Positions 36,705 to 47,533 of a stretch of DNA of 64,000 nt are shown here, in pieces. This DNA comes from Marasmius tenuissimus. Lineage: Eukaryota > Basidiomycota > Agaricomycetes > Agaricales > Marasmiaceae. Within the stretch, counting starts at the first letter, position 1; the number at the start of each line of letters is the position of its first letter. The translations under genes and the position numbers were made by a program. The stretch is from assembly GCA_029532415.1 (NCBI GenBank), contig JAQOTA010000050.1, forward strand, positions 5,890,001 through 5,954,000, read 5' to 3'. The notes under the pieces are model-generated. The model did not search any database. It was not told the origin of the DNA and saw only the letters and a program-made list of their open reading frames with translations.

Positions 36705-39700
36705 GGGTATTGTGGAGATGGAAAGAAAGAGGGAGGGGAGGAGCTGGAAGGGGAGGAAGAGAGATACCTGGCGGCACAGGGCATAGCAGGACTTTATGGC
36801 ATGTCAACATGCCATTTCCGTGTGCTAGAAATCACGCGCCTAGCCAAGAATGAATGCTTCTGTTGAGTGAGCTCTACAGGGTATCTTGATCAAACAATGG
36901 CGTTCCTGTACGGGTATCAACAAAGGCCGCCCAGCGCGATGTTGCTGTTTATTGATTGTTCTTTGATTCTAATCAGGAAGACGGGTAATTTGCCAGCAGC
37001 TAGCTCCGGCCTTTTTCGACCCTTAAGCCATTTTTGCAAGCTGAGCGGCTAAACAGCCGCAAAACGTGTCCCAAATATCTCACTCATAAGATGAGATTTT
37101 GTTGATATGAAAGATTAGATACTTTCAGAGATTTTGATTCGACGTCAGAATAACGGTGAGCTCACATTGTCTTAGGGGAAGCTGACTGAATTACCTGGTC
37201 TTTACACGGAAAATCTAGCCTGCAGAAGAACAGATATGACCGGTCTGGACCTGGCCGTTTCGCATGTACAGGCCAAGAACGGCCAAGAATGTTTTTTGTG
37301 ATCTCCCTGATGCATCGAGCAAAGTGCGCAATACAGCATCTCCCATCCGCTCGATGACTGAATGATACCGCTTAAAGAATGAAGGCACCTAGTGGCCAGT
37401 GTTCATCAGAAGCTGGTATCCATGACGACCTTCCAGTGAGTGCGAGTCGCCAAAGCGTCTTGGAAACAGGTTTGAAGGTTACAATACACAAAGAGGTCTC
37501 ATGGGCGGGTCAATCCTAATCCGTGAGTTATCTCTCGTAGGCGGTTGATATTAGGTTCATGACACTCCAGGAATGTCTCCATGGGGACATACTCAAACTG
37601 ATGTCGCCCACCGCCGTCGCCGTCCTGTAAGGGTGGCTGCTCGTGGGATTCAAGTTGAGCGTACATTACGTTGTCCGTAAACTAGATGAGGGCATTAATA
37701 CGACCACCAGGAAACCGAGAGACTGGGCCGGTATGCAAACACACCTCCAGCCCATGTTCAATACTTCGGCGCACCTGTTTCTCCGCCTCAAACACAATCA
37801 GAAGGCCTCCAAGAATTCGATGTCTTCGTACCCGTACTGAGTCGAGCCTCGTGAGCACCGCTGGCAATGAAACCGACTGCTCTGCTTCCAAGTATGATTC
37901 TGTTATCTGGTTTGGAAACCGGGATCGGTCTCCGAAACCCACCTGTTCGAACCCAAGAGTTTCGAATTTGTTTCAAATAGTTCGCATGGCAAAGGCACGA
38001 TAGCCCAAGTCGCTGTTTCAAAATAAATAGTCAAAATATGCGAGAAAGATAATCTAATGTAACTCACTTTGAATGTCTGGAACCGTGAGCTAGATGAGTG
38101 CATACTCAATGAGAAGTTTTTACGATTGCTTGGGCTTGGTTCACTCAAGGATTTTGTGGAGATTAAACCCTATAATAGGACTGAGTTCATTCCAATATCC
38201 CGCATCTTAGGTATCTGAGTTAATCGGTGAGGCTGAGTACCAAAACGAGTGAGGGCTTGCCCACCTTTTTTTAACTCGGTATGTGCTTCGAAGATTTGAC
38301 ATCGAGAACTTGAACCGGCTGTCCGCGAGTGTAAGTCACTAGAAAACAGGGAGATCAGTTTTTATGTGCCAATTACAGATGTATGCTTGTCTATTTAGCT
38401 GAAGGAAGGACGGAACAAACCGAATTCCTACTGTTCGTGCAGAGCGAACATCGATGTCGAAGAGATAGCCGCCTCCGGGTGTATGCTCCGATGAAACAGT
38501 ATGGTCGTCTGGGTTCCCACGGCAAGTCCCTTGGTTCTTTCGACGACACAGGTATGTTTTAGCCATTCTATAGGATCCAAGGTCAAAATTAATCTGAACC
38601 CACTCCGACAGGCTCACCACACCCGGGAGGGAATCCAAGTTGGTGTCGTTCTGAAGCTGGCAAGAGTGGCTATCTCCCATACCTTCGAGCGCTCCAGGAG
38701 CTCATACACTCGGAGTGACTTGGTGGCCTGGTGAGCAATGCCGTGCTTTCCAACAGCTACCTGAATCTCGTTTATCCTCGCAGGCGCACGGATCTACTTA
38801 ACCCTCTCGGTTCTCAAGCGAGAGCTGGCTGCGAGCATGCGGTTCGAGGAGGCAAACGAAATACACTGGTAAATTGGTAATAAATAGATTGAAATCGTTG
38901 ACGAAATATAGCGTAGGTAAAAGTGAGATTGAAAGAATTTGTAACAAATCTGATAGTACGAGAACAAACGAACAAAACGGGTTTCATCCTGGTTATCTAC
39001 CGTTAGGATTCAGGAAGATTGTAACAAGACGATAACAAATAATTCATACCCCCTCATAGCCGCGCATCACAGCAAAATGTTCCTACCTCCTGCACCAGAA
39101 AAGCGACGAGAGGCAGAAGAATCATGATTGTGGCCATCGCACGTGAAGCTAGTAGTTGTCGAGCATCCACTCGGATCAACGTAGGCCAATTTCGACGTGT
39201 TTTCCGAAGAGTGATTCCTAGGAAATACATCGCCTTCGTTTGAAGTCGAGTGCGATGAGGATCCAGCGTACGGGTAATTGTCTAGCTCGTGCTCAGACAT
39301 GGTTGTCCCCGTGATTGGGCCACCCAAGCACTATGGCCGGAAGGAGTACGCGCGGTAAACATACCTGAATCATAGTGCGAGAGGTCTGGAGAGAAGGCGG
39401 TCGAGGTAGAGCGAGGCTCTTTGGGCGAAGATTCCGTCATAGGTGAGTACAATGGGCGTGCTGACCTGTGGTTGGGGGAGTGGGGACTCGAGAGCGGGCA
39501 TATCACTTGTGGGCATGGGCTGGACGCGGTTTCCCGGTCTCTAGTGCCATCTTTCTTATGATAAAGATTCTAAAAATAATTCCATGAGAGAAGAAAGTAA
39601 AAAAAGTAAACTGAGGACAACCCTCGTTCGCGGGATTGCAATATTCCATCCTCTCTACTCCTGCATTTATTTTCCGGCGTTTGGTGGCGATATGAGTCGA

Positions 39701-39872
39701 CACAGGTTTCACTTTCAGTTCTACAAGAGGCGAATATAGATAGTTCTCAACGCTAGTCTAAAAGACGTCCAGAGATATCATTCCTCACCGTTACCACCGA
39801 GTTTGTGCTGTGATTGAGTCGCGGGAGATTCCGAGTCGGTGCCACCGTTTGGGGAATTTTCATTGCACTTAC
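36705..39872. other. upstream region of copy D, duplicated at copy E, plus noncoding DNA
   Basis: The first ~120 bp (GCATAGCAGGACTTTAT...) match the region just upstream of copy E. At about 37300-37400(-) the frame VPSFFKRYHSVIERMGDA matches VPSARYKQHPPIMERVGEA at 58390-58450(-): remains of a second gene that accompanies the family gene. Possible tail exons of copy C lie at 39067-39500(-). Minus frames at 37682-38150 show no domain. Confidence 0.45.
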
Positions 39873-41078
39873 CTAGATTGACGAGTTTTATAGGATAGGC
39901 AATCTGTGGTCTAGATGTCAAAGTGTGAATGAAATAAGGTGGTGTCAAACATACCCTGCTCTACCGTTACAAAGCGATTTGTGTCGTTGGCAGGTAGGAA
40001 AATGTTTCCATCATATCCAAGATATCGAGCAAAGTCAGCGGTGGTCAGTTCAAAACCGCGTAGGTGCTGATAATCGTCAATCAGTCTGTAGGTTCTGGTA
40101 GACAAGGAGCATGTTATGTAGCCCAGACCCCGGAAATTGAGTTCGGTGGGCAGACCGAGGTCATGGCACATCTCGGCTGAGAAGGGGTTTCGACCGTCTG
40201 CATGGAAAGACCAAAAGCGCAGGGAAGAGATGAAGCCAGCGTGTAGATTGGGAGGAGGTGGATGAGCAAAGAGGTAGATTGGCTGCTGAGATCGTCATCG
40301 GTGATAGATCTGAGACAAGGCAAGGTCGCCGCTCAACCATGCTTTACGCCAAACGAGATCTGAGGAATGTTAGCACACGAAAAGTTGAGGGAAAATGACA
40401 ACACACTAAAACTACTTAGACTATCGTTCATCGGGATGGCTTGAGCATGAAATATGCTCGACGCTTGGCAAAGCCACGCGTCTACCACGTCGTAGTTCAA
40501 TCGCAGATGAAATCTTCCGGCTCCATCACGGACTTGCAGTCTACTTCAGTAGTTCAGACAGAGGCCAGAGACTCAAAGTGAGCTCACCTTGTCAGGCCAT
40601 TTCCCAACACCTTCCTGTCTGAAAACTCATGATACCTGCCCCTCCACACATTGTTTGCAACGGCGATGGGGGTTGCAGCCAGAGCTGATGAGACGGTCGG
40701 CTGACCCACTGGTTCAAGCACGCCTACGTCATCTCCAGGTAGTTCCATCGCTCTCACAACTACCTGATCAACTCGCTTTGACCTGCAACTAGCCAAGAAA
40801 CGCAGGCAGACATCTTCCTCAAGAAGGTCTGCAGTCGAAGGCAGGTCCCGTCCAAGCTCAAAGCTCCGTTCCTCAAGATCTAGAATCGGCCCCTCCGGCC
40901 CACGACAGACTATACCCCGCGCCAAATCCATCCACATTTCTTCCCCCCAGCAACCCCAGCGTCTCTGCAGTTATATAATTCAGCTGCTTGATTGCACTAT
41001 TGTGGTCACTTACACCCAGACTGCGAAGATACATTCGACCCAACCATCCTAAATTCTTCGTGAAAACTACAGCAGGCA
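39873..41078 (-). pseudogene. GG-motif family copy C, 3' part (separated by transposon)
   Basis: Exons (minus): rest of exon 5 41078-41014, exon 6 40964-40588, exon 7 40540-40416, exon 8 40359-39955, tail exon 39903-39873. Reading starts inside the codons for VPAVV exactly at the transposon junction and continues FTKNLGWLGRMYLRSLG, EEMWMDLARGIVCRGPEGP and so on. Exon 8 has the same length as in copy E (405 nt) but holds an in-frame TGA at 40295-40297, where the paralogues have CGA. Both the split and the stop make it non-functional. Confidence 0.8.
41070..41078. repeat. target-site duplication, left copy (CAGCAGGCA)
   Basis: Nine bases identical to 47525-47533. They belong to exon 5 of copy C. 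The match extends to ACTACAGCAGGCA on both sides, but the extra ACTA may belong to the element end. Confidence 0.8.
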
Positions 41079-41153
41079 TAGTCTTGTGTTATCCGCGGGG
41101 GTGCTGCGACTGGATGGAAATTGACGTCATAAGTGCCACGCGAGCGACCCACG
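41079..41153 (+). repeat. left terminal inverted repeat
   Basis: Starts TAGTCTTGTGTTATCC. It pairs with 47314-47388, strongest over the last 40 bases (TTGACGTCAT, CACGCGAGCG). The CRE-like palindrome TGACGTCA inside both repeats may be a protein-binding site or promoter element, since each gene starts 54 bp (41207) or 133 bp (47181) inside its TIR. Confidence 0.85.
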
Positions 41154-41206
41154 CGACAGGTAGAGCCCGGCGTCTAATTGGCTTTTCTTCCCGACCCTCA
41201 CGAAGT

Positions 41207-43416
41207 ATGACCGCTGCTCAATTTCGCTCTCCCATCGGTGCTTCTACCGTTAGCTCTATCGTCGAAAGACTTGTTCCACAATGGCCTCAAGGTCTCAAGC
41301 CTTTTCAGCACGAATCAATCCTCAAAATCCTTGATAAACAGCAACTTCTCTGTATCACAGCAACCGGCGACGGCAAGTCTGCGCTTTTCGCAATCCCCAT
41401 TCTTGTACACCTTGAAGTCGGTCGAAATCCACAGCGGTATCCACAGTTCACGAGGATCATTAAAGAGAAACCAGTTGGAGTGGTAGTTACACCTACGAAA
41501 GGATTGGCCAATAACATAGTGCGTGCTCGGTTTTTATTATCTTAGATTGTACTGATTAACCTATCATCTGCAGGTTCGGGAGCTAGAGCAGTTTGGGATC
41601 CAAGCATTCGCTTACACGCACGATAATGTCTCGAAGGCAAAGAGAGAAGGCCGGAATATCAATGAAGAGATAGCAAGCTGCCGGTTCCAAGTGGTCTGTG
41701 TCGACCCTGAACATCTATGTGAGCCGGAATGGTGGATTATATTCAACTCTCCCATATTCCGGATCAACATCCTCTACGGTTGTGTAGAAGAGGCTCATCT
41801 CATTGATGAATGGGGTCTTTCATTCCGTCCCAAATTCAAGAACATCGGACAATTCTTCAGTGGCCGCCTCCCCACTCATGCATCTAAATTCGCACTCACA
41901 GCAACGTTGCAACCCGGCCCCCCTACAGCTTCAGTCTGCTCTAGTCTTGGCTTTCACGGACCGAGTTTTCATCTTATTCGCCGCTCAAACGAGAGACCCA
42001 ACACGAAGGTCATAGTTCACGTCCTCCAGTCACCCATCAATGGTTCCGAGTTCCCACAGCTTATTCCCTACCTGAACGACATGCGGAAGACCGTCATACA
42101 CGCTGAAACTATCCTTCTTGGCTATGCTATATTCCTGTATCTCTTCTCCTGTCTCCCCGCCGAAGAGAACCCGCTCGATCGTATCCGCATGTATAATTCC
42201 CTCGCACCAGATGGATATAATGAAGAAACCGTCGAACTCATGAAGACCGACCCCGGGTTGCAGGTCATGATAGGTACTCAGGCGTTCACAAACGGAATGA
42301 ATGCAAAGCCAATTGTTGATAGTATTGGGGTGAAGATGGCGAGTACGCAGAACGGTTCGGAGCAGCGAGGCGGCCGCGCAGCCCGAGATGAAAAGACAGC
42401 CGGTCGTCGAATCATATTCACTACGCCGACGGAGATGAGGCAGGCCAAAAAAGTTTTTTATGGTCAGTTAAGTCATTGATTTAGACACCAAGCTGACTAG
42501 ATTTGAAGCCCTGCCGTCGGACCTCAACCTCGCAAATGGATTCCCTGCAAAGAAGCTCAAACAATCGGACATGGACCCGGCCAAGGCATACTTTCTTATG
42601 GACTCTACTTGTCGGGTTGCATGCATCAACCGAATCTATCAAAACCCCGAGCTTCCGCAATCGGTTCTTGACTGCATTGCTGCCAATCGGCCTCATCCCT
42701 GCGATCTCTGCTGCAAACGGTACCACATCCCTGATGACCCACGTCGGTTCTTGGAGTCTTCCAATCTTTCCCTCTCGCAATTTATCATCCCTGCGTCCCC
42801 TGAAAGCAAGAAATCGAAGAAGAGTCTTACAAAAAAGGAGATGGCGGCTGTAACCGATGCTCTAGTGATCTTCGAGAGGAAACTTTGGCTTGATGAACAT
42901 ACTCGCGTCCCCCACCGCTACTTCCCTCGTGCTGCCTATCTCCCCAAATCCCTCGTCAATCTCCTTATTGACAGACTATTTTCTATCAACTCGTACCCAA
43001 CTCTTGAGACGATTCTATCCTCTGTATCATGGCAATTCCAGGACTCTCAAGGACAGAACTTGTACGATGTCATATGCTCGACACAGGCAACTATTAATGC
43101 AAACCGCAAGGAGAGGAAGTCAAAGAAAAAGAAGCCTGCGAGGGTAGATGTTTCGGATGATGAAGTGGACTTGGAAGACATGCTGGTAGATGTTTCGGAC
43201 AAGGAAAACACTGTCCCGGCTGCCACAAAATCTGCTCGGGGGACGGCTCCTACACACCCAGAAACCAACTCGGCCCGTAAACGACCTGCAAATAAAGAGC
43301 TACCTAAGCAACCGCGGGCCAAGCAAGCGGCACTTCAGACGGTAGCAGAAACATCCGCTTCGTACGGACCCGCCTACTCAACTCGTTCAACCCGTTCACG
43401 ACGTGGTGAGAATTAG
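41207..43416 (+). CDS. RecQ-like DEAH-box DNA helicase of the transposon (702 aa)
   Basis: Exons 41207-41518, 41574-42462 and 42509-43416; introns of 55 and 46 bp; frame closes. Superfamily 2 motifs in order: Walker A T-A-T-G-D-G-K-S (51-58), motif Ia VVVTPTKGL (about 92-100), motif II E-E-A-H (176-179, first Asp replaced by Glu), motif III TAT (213-215), motif V VMIGTQAFTNGMN (335-347), motif VI Q-R-G-G-R-A-A-R-D (368-376). A Cys-rich patch follows (CRVACIN...HPCDLCC, about 420-465), like the zinc-binding part of RecQ proteins. The C-terminus is basic with KKSKK, KSKKKK and acidic repeats, suggesting nuclear DNA binding. RecQ enzymes unwind DNA 3' to 5' using ATP. Here the enzyme would help excision or repair of the element. 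The Glu in motif II could weaken ATP hydrolysis. Confidence 0.88.
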
Positions 43417-43445
43417 TCAAGTTTCTATTCTAGTAGTTCAGTAAG

Positions 43446-46400
43446 TTACTCATTGTCATCCGAGTCGTTTCCATCGCTGACTTCGACCTCCTCATCCTCT
43501 GTAAAGGTCCCCGATTCCTCCTCCATCTCCTCAGCATTTGACCGCTCGAATTCTCGCTCAAGTTCTTCATCATCCATCCAATCGCTCACCAATTGTCCAC
43601 TCGCAATGTCAATTTCGGGAATAGTTTCTGGTCCTGGATTCAGTCGTGAGGAGTCTTCGTTTATCACTACCTCATCATCCTGAAGTTCATCTCCACTGCT
43701 GCTAGTTGCCTCGCCAATGCTCTCGTCTGGCGAGTCCACACTTGTATAGCTCGGAGACGGGGATCGTGATGGTGGTATGAATGTGGGAGGAGAGGTAGAC
43801 TGTTGTTGTGGGACGACAGATTCAGATGTGAAAGGTGGCTGCGGTTGCGGTTGCAGTTGCGCAGTTGTGTTGCCCGAGTCCAATGAGCCAACCTGTACGC
43901 GTTTCCGAATTGCATCAATCTTTTCCAGTACCTCGACTCGGAGAGTATGTTTTGAGAGTAGATCATCCAGTACGCCACCGTCGAACCGTTCAAATCCGCG
44001 GTTGAACAGGTTGATAGCAATATGTCCATGAGATCGCCCTTGAATAAAGGAGTGGACCTCTTCGTCATCATAGAGCTGAAGCAGAGCTTTGAACTCGTCA
44101 CGTAGATGGGGAGAGGTATGCGAGTGAGAGCGTTTATGGAGATCAAAAGCAAGCTCAAACTCCTTCTTGAGGATGAGGAAAAAGTCGACGTTCGGGGAGA
44201 TGGTTTGGCGCAGAAATGGATCATCGAATGACAGGCCGCTTTTTTCGACATGGTCCTCCAGCCATCGGTTGTAGTGTTCTTGCATCAGGTCGGCAGGTAT
44301 CCACTTTCCAAGCTCTCCTGTCAAATTCACCAACCAGTTGTTCCAGATTGCGTCCTTGAGCTCTTGACTTGCTTCGTACTTGAATAAACACCACATCTCA
44401 AGTAGCAAGTCCCGGTAATTTGAATTGCTTGAGCCCGCGAACATAAACAGCCATATCTTGATTGTTCAAACAACATATAAGAATCTTGCCACAAGTTCTG
44501 CAGATAGCTCACCTTTATAACTTCAAATGCGCGCCCAATATCTCCTTCCGATACTGCATAGGCAGCCTCAATCCACCATGAGTATTCAAGCTGGAAGAGG
44601 ATTAGATTTGCAAGCACACGATCACCAGTAAATCCCGGTTCTTCTTTGGGTATCTCTGCCTTCTTGCCTTCCTCCTCGGGTGTCCGGTTAGGAATGTTCT
44701 CCGAGTTCTCCAGGTCGTCCTGCTCTATCTCCATCTCGTTCGTGCTATCGTCCTCTGTAGGCTGGGAAGCTAAACTTGTTTCTGTCACAGACGGAGAAGA
44801 TGGGGACCGAGTGCAGGAAGGAAATTTATGCGTCTCTGGTGCAGATTCGTTGGCGTCTGCTGAGAGTGCTTGCTCGTACGCATCTAGTGAGGCATATCGT
44901 GAAGTTAATGTCTTTGCCTTTTCTAGCAGATCCGGAAAGGTCGGAAGTTTATTCTCCTTCTGGAGGCGTTCGAAATGAGGAATGATCTCGCGGTGTGAAT
45001 CAAGTCCCAGCTCAATTCTACATTCAAACTATCAGTACACTTGAATGATATGAAGGTGCGTTGTTACCTCCAGCAGTCCAGGATTAAAGCATCCCAGAAC
45101 GTACCCATAGAGCGGGAGAGGTTGTAGTAGTTTGAGCTGTCCCGAAAGTTTGTTGGGCGTTTGAACTTTGCAGCGTTGGCACTCCTCGACAGTGCAGATG
45201 GGTCAGAGCTAGCGGCTGGTCCGTAATGATTCTCCGCGATGGTGTTTTGACATGTTGCTTGAGCATGCCAAATCTCCATCGTGGGTAGAAGATGGTGAAG
45301 GGTATTATAGTCAGTTGTCGAGGGTTTGGAGGGCTCGTACATTAATGCTCGATACTTCTTAGCACGGTCCATTGCCATCACTGATCCACCATCACCCGAT
45401 ACCCACGAGATAAGCTTGGAGGCGTACTCTGGCTTCGCTCCAGACTGCTTGAAGAAGTCATCGAGGCACTGGATCATTCCCGATGTCTCCATTTCCTTTT
45501 CTGAATTTGTCCCCAGTGGCTGCACTGCTGTCTTTCGACCGTCCCGCATACGATGAATAGCATACCCATCCTCTCGGGAGCGAAAGCGTTCCGAGATAAG
45601 CTTGAGCATTGGATTGAGGCAGGGAGTGAAGTGACAGAGAGTTCGTAAGGCATGAAGAGCTTGGATGCCGTGAATGTGAGTCCAGTCGATGCTCTCGTAG
45701 AGTTCAAGTGTGGTAAGAGTCCTACGTTCATTCTTAAGAACACGAGCTGTATAATCCGCCAGGTCAAAGGCATTGGAGGCAACATCGTCAAGGAGAATAG
45801 CTGTCCCCGCTGTTCCAGTGATCAATCGGCTCTCTCGTGCCATTCCTCCTTCGTGAACAGCGGAGTGTCTCTGGGTATTATCTATCACCCAACGGCGGGT
45901 GACCCTTCCATTTCGATTCGCAGTCTCAACCTCGGTACGCAACCCAGCAAGGGCATCATCGGCCAGTGTGCGCAAAGCAGTACGTGCCGTGACGTCCGCA
46001 ACACTCCCACCCATCCGACAATACAATCTCTTGACGTCAATATGTGATTTGCACGCAATGTGCCACACTCCAGCTTGGACAGCGAAGTAGCCGTTTGCAA
46101 ACTTATTACGAGCGATCACAAATGAGCTGATAGCGGCGAACTGAGCCTGAAAAAACAGGTGAGAAAGCGAACAGCAAAAATGGAGAGAACATACCATTGG
46201 GTGTGGACGTTGCTTCCGAACAATTACTCGACCTTTCTCTTCCGGCCCAGCCATGCGTTCAGTCAAATACCATGCCAAGGGTGCACGCTTCTTGAAGACC
46301 TGAACCCTATCTTGTACTCTGAACTTCAACATATCGTCCCGTGAGATAGTTACTACGCCCTTCTCTTTGCTTCGTTCTTTTGCTGAGGCGGCCAATCGAG

Positions 46401-47181
46401 CTTTCACAGATGTATCACTCGTGGATTTATCACTGACAGTCAATAGTCCGATTTCTTTGTGGACTCGATCTCCAACACGTCGTGTTGCCCAACTCGTGAT
46501 AGCAGGTCTAGCATAGCGAAGCTCTAGAGGAGGAGAATTCGAGAATGAAAGATTCCGCTCGTGAACATGGGTGGATTTATACGTAGGAGATCCGTAGCGA
46601 TGGTCGGCCATATTCTCGCAGATGGTTACCGGCTTGACTATACATCTTCCTTGTAGAAAAGCTTTCAGCCGGTTCTTGTGCCGTTTGCCAAAATGATGAG
46701 AGCTGCTGACGGGAATTGGGGGTACCAGAGCATAGAGAAGATCTCCCAGGGTCCCGTAATTGAGTTCGTCGAAAGCAACATCCAGAATCCGGGCGACTTT
46801 TTGCTTCTCTGTCAGGGCAGGCTTTTTGAAGCGTGGCCGATATTCCTTTGGGTCCGAAGAATTTGAGACGGAATGAGGATTATGAGTAGTGGTAGGAGTG
46901 ATCGGACTCGGTAAGCTGAAGGATGGCTGGAGAGGAACGGCCGGCGGATAGAAACTTGGTACAGGAGGTGTATATGGTAGGGGTAAAGATTCGGGGCCGG
47001 AGGTCTGGTATCGAGCTGAAATAGGACGACCTTTTGACTTCCTAGACTGTAATCTTTCTTCGTGTCGTGAGGTGGTACGAGAAGTTGAGCAATCGGATGG
47101 AGGGGAGATCTGGTTCATATCAACAGCCGACATGGAATTCCGTTGGTTTTGAGATGGTGTATGGGGAGAGAATCGGTCCAT
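43446..47181 (-). CDS. DUF6589 protein, candidate transposase (1193 aa)
   Basis: Exons (minus): 47181-46195, 46146-45068, 45017-44513, 44456-43446; introns 48-56 bp; the first is in frame, so an unspliced reading is also open. The disordered Pro/Ser N-terminus contains MNQISPPSDCS. The DUF6589 region runs from about residue 115 (EKQKVARILDVAFDEL) to about 960. Family blocks are FLQGR, RPAITSW, the WVIDNTQRH strand, SWVSGDGGSV, EIWHAQATCQNTIAENHYGP, SRSMGTFWDALILDCWR, IWLFMFAGSSNSNY and LVNLTGE...DLMQEHYNRWLED. Asp418, Asp581 and Glu634 sit where an RNase-H-like DDE triad would fit; this is inference. The last ~120 residues are strongly acidic. The protein probably acts in the nucleus on the TIRs. 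Confidence 0.88.
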
Positions 47182-47313
47182 GGTGAGTTTTATGGAGGTA
47201 GAAGTTGAAATATATTGATAGAACGCGAGTTTTTGAGTATAGACAGTGAGAACGCGTCGTGGTCAAAGAGAAAGCTGCTGGTGACAGACGCGTTGGCTTT
47301 GATCGGCGCAGCA

Positions 47314-47388
47314 CGTGGCTCGCTCGCGTGGTACATATGACGTCAAAATCTATCCAGGCGCAACACCCGGCAGGATGAAACCAGACTA
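47314..47388 (-). repeat. right terminal inverted repeat
   Basis: Reverse complement starts TAGTCTGGTTTCATCCTG and matches 41079-41153 without gaps. It is followed outward by the 70-bp tandem units rather than directly by the target duplication. Confidence 0.85.
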
Positions 47389-47393
47389 CATAC

Positions 47394-47533
47394 ACAGCGA
47401 CACTCAAATTTAACCAAAGAGCTCGTTGTTTTGTAGTCTGGCTTTGCGAGACTAAGCAGGCATACAGCGACACTCAAATTTAACCAAAGAGCTCGTTGTT
47501 TTGTAGTCTGGCTTTGCGAGACTACAGCAGGCA
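47394..47533. repeat. 70-bp tandem duplication at the right element end
   Basis: Two units (47394-47463 and 47464-47533) are identical apart from small changes near the junction (GACTAAGCAGGCAT versus GACTACAGCAGGCAC). Each contains TAGTCTGGCTTTGCGAGACTA, an imperfect hairpin made from the terminal TAGTCT, and each ends in AGCAGGCA, the target sequence. A repeat of element end plus target suggests slippage, aborted re-insertion or repair at the end. Confidence 0.85.
47525..47533. repeat. target-site duplication, right copy (CAGCAGGCA)
   Basis: Identical to 41070-41078. Exon 5 of copy C continues from here to higher coordinates. Confidence 0.8.

Larger units (their letters stand above)
41079..47524. 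mobile_element. two-gene DNA transposon: RecQ-like helicase plus DUF6589 protein, with TIRs
   Basis: About 6.4 kb bounded by TAGTCT...AGACTA. The inverted repeats at 41079-41153 and 47314-47388 align without gaps (60 of 75 identical) and include a shared TTGACGTCATA and CACGCGAGCG. A 70-bp tandem repeat lies outside the right TIR. A 9-bp duplication, CAGCAGGCA, flanks the whole. Outside, the exons of copy C resume in phase on both sides. Two convergent genes with 29 bp between their stop codons fill the interior. DUF6589 proteins are common in Basidiomycota; the transposase role is my inference. Both frames are open, so the element could be autonomous and recently active. Confidence 0.88.

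Noticed and set aside
37682..38150. Two-exon gene on minus
   Set aside because: No in-frame ATG at the start, the second candidate intron would be only ~37 bp, and no domain.
43446..47181. Reading the DUF6589 gene as several separate genes
   Set aside because: The stops at 45064 and 44327 fall in 50- and 56-bp introns with GT-AG ends, and the family blocks continue across them.
41079..47524. Helitron or Starship identity for the helicase element
   Set aside because: No Rep/HUH motif or Pif1-type fusion, clear TIRs and a 9-bp duplication argue against a Helitron; no DUF3435 tyrosine recombinase argues against a Starship.
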